From Bradyrhizobium sp. (lineage in GTDB: Bacteria > Pseudomonadota > Alphaproteobacteria > Rhizobiales > Xanthobacteraceae): a stretch of DNA of 9,147 nt. Shown here in pieces: positions 7,618 to 9,147 of this stretch. Position numbers and translations under genes: made by a program. The notes under the pieces are model-generated. The model was not told the origin of the DNA and did not search any database. It was given only the letters and a program-made list of their open reading frames with translations. The stretch's first letter is position 1. Every line of letters starts with the position of its first letter. The stretch is taken from contig JAQGKJ010000617.1 of the NCBI GenBank assembly GCA_028290165.1, positions 1 through 9,147 of the forward strand, given 5' to 3'.

Positions 7618-7634
7618 TGATCAGGTGATAAACA
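7618..7634. promoter_or_regulatory. Putative operator, copy B of a shared dyad motif
   Basis: TGATCAGGTGATAAACA, with 15 of 17 positions equal to the copy upstream of the transporter operon. It lies in the divergent gap between the dehydrogenase (7555) and the monooxygenase (7777), over the predicted start point of the rightward promoter, so a bound protein could act on one or both directions. Confidence 0.5.
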
Positions 7635-7688
7635 ATCGTCGAGACGCTTCGAGCGGTCAAGCAGCTTTCGTCGCGATGCAGAAAAACC

Positions 7689-7724
7689 AGGAGGGTTGGC
7701 TGTCTCCCTGTCTCCCTGTATCTC
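7689..7724 (+). repeat. Leader segment with an unused consensus Shine-Dalgarno sequence and a short tandem repeat
   Basis: In the 5' leader of the monooxygenase gene there is a perfect AGGAGG at 7689-7694 that serves no obvious start. A TTG follows after only one base (7696), and a CTG comes at 7700. Just after it, TGTCTCCC is repeated twice (7701-7716), followed by a decayed third unit TGTATCTC (7717-7724). It could be a leader peptide start or chance; I see no coding signal beyond that. Confidence 0.3.
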
Positions 7725-7776
7725 GATCCGCCGCATCGAAAGATCGTACGAAAGCAAGATAGCGAGGAACGCCAAA

Positions 7777-9009
7777 ATGGCAGGTGTTGGTCGAAAGCCA
7801 AACGCTAGCCTGTCCCCGCAGCCGGACGCGGACGACCGCGCTTATGCTGCGATGATTGCGCGCGCTAGGGCACTCATCCCGCAATTGCTCGATCGCGCGG
7901 CCCGGACGGAGGAGTTGCGGCGGCTGCCGCTCGAGACCGAACGCGATCTGCATGATACCGGTCTGTTCCGGATCGTGCAGCCGAAGAGGGTCGGCGGCTC
8001 CGAATTCGATTATGTCGCGCTGGTCGATTGCGCCGATGTGCTCGGGCAGGCCGACGCCTCGGTGGCCTGGAATTTCGCCAATCTCGCGAGCCACCACTGG
8101 ATGCTGGGCATGTTCGACAAGCGCGCTCAGGATCTGGTCTGGAACAAGGACGTCAACGCCCTGATTGCCTCCTCCTTCATTTTCCCGGCCGGACGCGCCA
8201 GGAAAGTCGAGGGCGGATACGTGCTTCGTGGCAATTGGCCGTTCTCGTCGGGGGTGGATTCCAGCGATTGGAATATGCTTGCCAGTGTGGTGTGGTCTGA
8301 CGATGAGGCTGATGGCATCGAGTACCGGATCTTTCTGGTCAACAAAAGCGACTACAAAATCAATGACACCTGGAATTCGGCCGGATTGAGGGGAACCGGG
8401 TCGAATGACGTCGAAGTCAACGACGCCTTTGTCCCGGAGCCGATGACGGTTGCGGTACACGATCTCGCCGGTGGCCCGACGCCAGGCAGCGCGGTCAATC
8501 CGAACGCGCTTTATGCGCTGCCGGTCTTCTCGCTGTTCCCTTACGTGCTTTCCGGCGTGGCCGTTGGAAACGCGCAGGCCTGCCTGGACGATTATGTCGA
8601 GGTCGCAAAGCACCGCGCCTCGACCTACAACCGCGCCAAACTCGGCGATCTCCAGACCACGCAGATCAAGATTGCCGAGGCTTCCGCAAAGATCGACGCC
8701 GCCCGCCTGATCATGCGCTCGACATGCATCGAGGCCATGGCCGAAGCCAGACGCGGTCACATTCCGGATATCGCCGCCAAGACCAAAACGCGCCGCGATG
8801 GAGCTTATTCCGTCAATCTCTGCACCGAGGCGGTATCGTTGTTGTTTTCGGCGAGCGGCGCGCGGGGCCTGTCCACGACGGCCGCATTGCAACGACAGTT
8901 TCGTGACGCTCACGCGATCAATTCACACCTCGCGTTCAATTTCGATGCGGCTGGCACCAACTACGGTCGCGTTGCCCTCGGCCTGCCATCCGAAAACCTG
9001 ACGCTTTGA
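7777..9009 (+). CDS. Flavin-dependent monooxygenase, oxygenase component (acyl-CoA dehydrogenase fold, HsaA/HPAH-C2-like)
   Basis: A 410-residue protein of the acyl-CoA dehydrogenase fold, in the branch of two-component (group D) monooxygenases that use reduced flavin and oxygen. Visible parts: the N-terminal helical domain (about 20-130), including the segment at 61-76 around LFRIVQPKRVGGSEFD; the beta domain with GNWPFSSGVDSSDW (152-165) and GLRGTGSNDVEVNDAFVP (203-220); and the C-terminal helical domain with RQFRDAH (373-379) and His384. Where true dehydrogenases have the catalytic Glu in a YEGTN-like motif, this protein reads DAAGTN (Ala392). This favours an oxygenase. It likely hydroxylates a phenolic or heteroaromatic compound; the substrate is unknown. 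The ATG at 7777 is preferred: GAGGA lies eight bases upstream and the conserved region follows. The frame is open 27 codons further upstream with no homology-like sequence. A flavin reductase follows after 8 bases. Confidence 0.88.
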   Translation: MAGVGRKPNASLSPQPDADDRAYAAMIARARALIPQLLDRAARTEELRRLPLETERDLHDTGLFRIVQPKRVGGSEFDYVALVDCADVLGQADASVAWNFANLASHHWMLGMFDKRAQDLVWNKDVNALIASSFIFPAGRARKVEGGYVLRGNWPFSSGVDSSDWNMLASVVWSDDEADGIEYRIFLVNKSDYKINDTWNSAGLRGTGSNDVEVNDAFVPEPMTVAVHDLAGGPTPGSAVNPNALYALPVFSLFPYVLSGVAVGNAQACLDDYVEVAKHRASTYNRAKLGDLQTTQIKIAEASAKIDAARLIMRSTCIEAMAEARRGHIPDIAAKTKTRRDGAYSVNLCTEAVSLLFSASGARGLSTTAALQRQFRDAHAINSHLAFNFDAAGTNYGRVALGLPSENLTL

Positions 9010-9017
9010 GCCGGCGG

Positions 9018-9147
9018 ATGACTGACGCACCAAAGCATCCGACCGATCCGGATCCGGCGAACGAGCTGGCCAGCGATAGTTCATCGATCGATCCCAGGGA
9101 TTTCCGCAACGCGCTCGGCACTTATGCCACCGGCGTCACCATCATCA
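9018..9147 (+). CDS. Flavin reductase, reductase component of the two-component monooxygenase, 3' part missing
   Basis: Only the first 43 codons are in the window. A polar N-terminal tail of about 25 residues leads into DPRDFRNALGTYATGVTII. The pattern FRxALGxYATGVTI is the opening of the HpaC/HsaB-type flavin reductase domain (FMN-binding split barrel). Such enzymes use NAD(P)H to make free reduced FMN or FAD for the partner oxygenase. The ATG at 9018-9020 comes 8 bases after the monooxygenase stop, so the two are surely cotranscribed. The ribosome binding site is weak (GGCGG very close to the start). The family call rests on this short motif and the context. Confidence 0.85.
   Translation, partial: MTDAPKHPTDPDPANELASDSSSIDPRDFRNALGTYATGVTII

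Noticed and set aside
7632..7660. Minus-strand promoter TTGACC-17-GATTGT for the NAD-type dehydrogenase
   Set aside because: The -10 matches only three of six bases, so it is too weak to list as a feature, although the location is plausible.
7657..8913. Open frame of 418 codons on the minus strand, opposite the monooxygenase gene
   Set aside because: It is a mirror of the GC-rich codon pattern of the real gene. It is rich in Arg, His and Gly, lacks any family-like motif, and runs into the promoter region.

Overview
The window looks like chromosomal DNA from a GC-rich alphaproteobacterium. Rhizobiales of the Bradyrhizobium/Rhodopseudomonas type fit best, judging from protein style, GC-rich codon use and the presence of a branched-chain-type (HAAT/Liv) ABC transporter set next to catabolic enzymes. 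The genus is an inference. I see no rRNA, tRNA, CRISPR, insertion sequence or phage gene.

Layout. From 6482 leftward to the window edge runs one tightly packed minus-strand cluster: a Tat-type periplasmic substrate-binding protein (6482-5235), two permeases (5176-4310, 4313-3387), two ATPases (3390-2635, about 2645-1920), a beta-hydroxyacid dehydrogenase of likely NADP type (1886-996), and an ACMSD-like amidohydrolase/decarboxylase cut by the left edge (945-1). The permease and ATPase genes are joined by ATGA or longer overlaps. Upstream lies a second, likely NAD-type, beta-hydroxyacid dehydrogenase on the minus strand (7555-6665). Divergent from it on the plus strand are an acyl-CoA-dehydrogenase-fold flavin monooxygenase (7777-9009) and, 8 bases later, the start of a flavin reductase (9018 to the right edge). 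These last two would form a two-component, reduced-flavin-dependent hydroxylase.

How it may work together (inference). The transporter would import a small, probably carboxylated (hetero)aromatic or related acid. The monooxygenase/reductase pair would hydroxylate it. The amidohydrolase could decarboxylate or hydrolyse an intermediate, and the two dehydrogenases could interconvert a semialdehyde/hydroxyacid pair. The strongest internal support for linkage is a near-identical 17-bp dyad motif (core TGATCA-RG-TGATAA). It lies on the candidate -35 box of the transporter operon (6566-6582) and again at the predicted start point of the monooxygenase promoter (7618-7634). No regulator gene and no ring-cleavage enzyme is visible, and the substrate cannot be named from this window.
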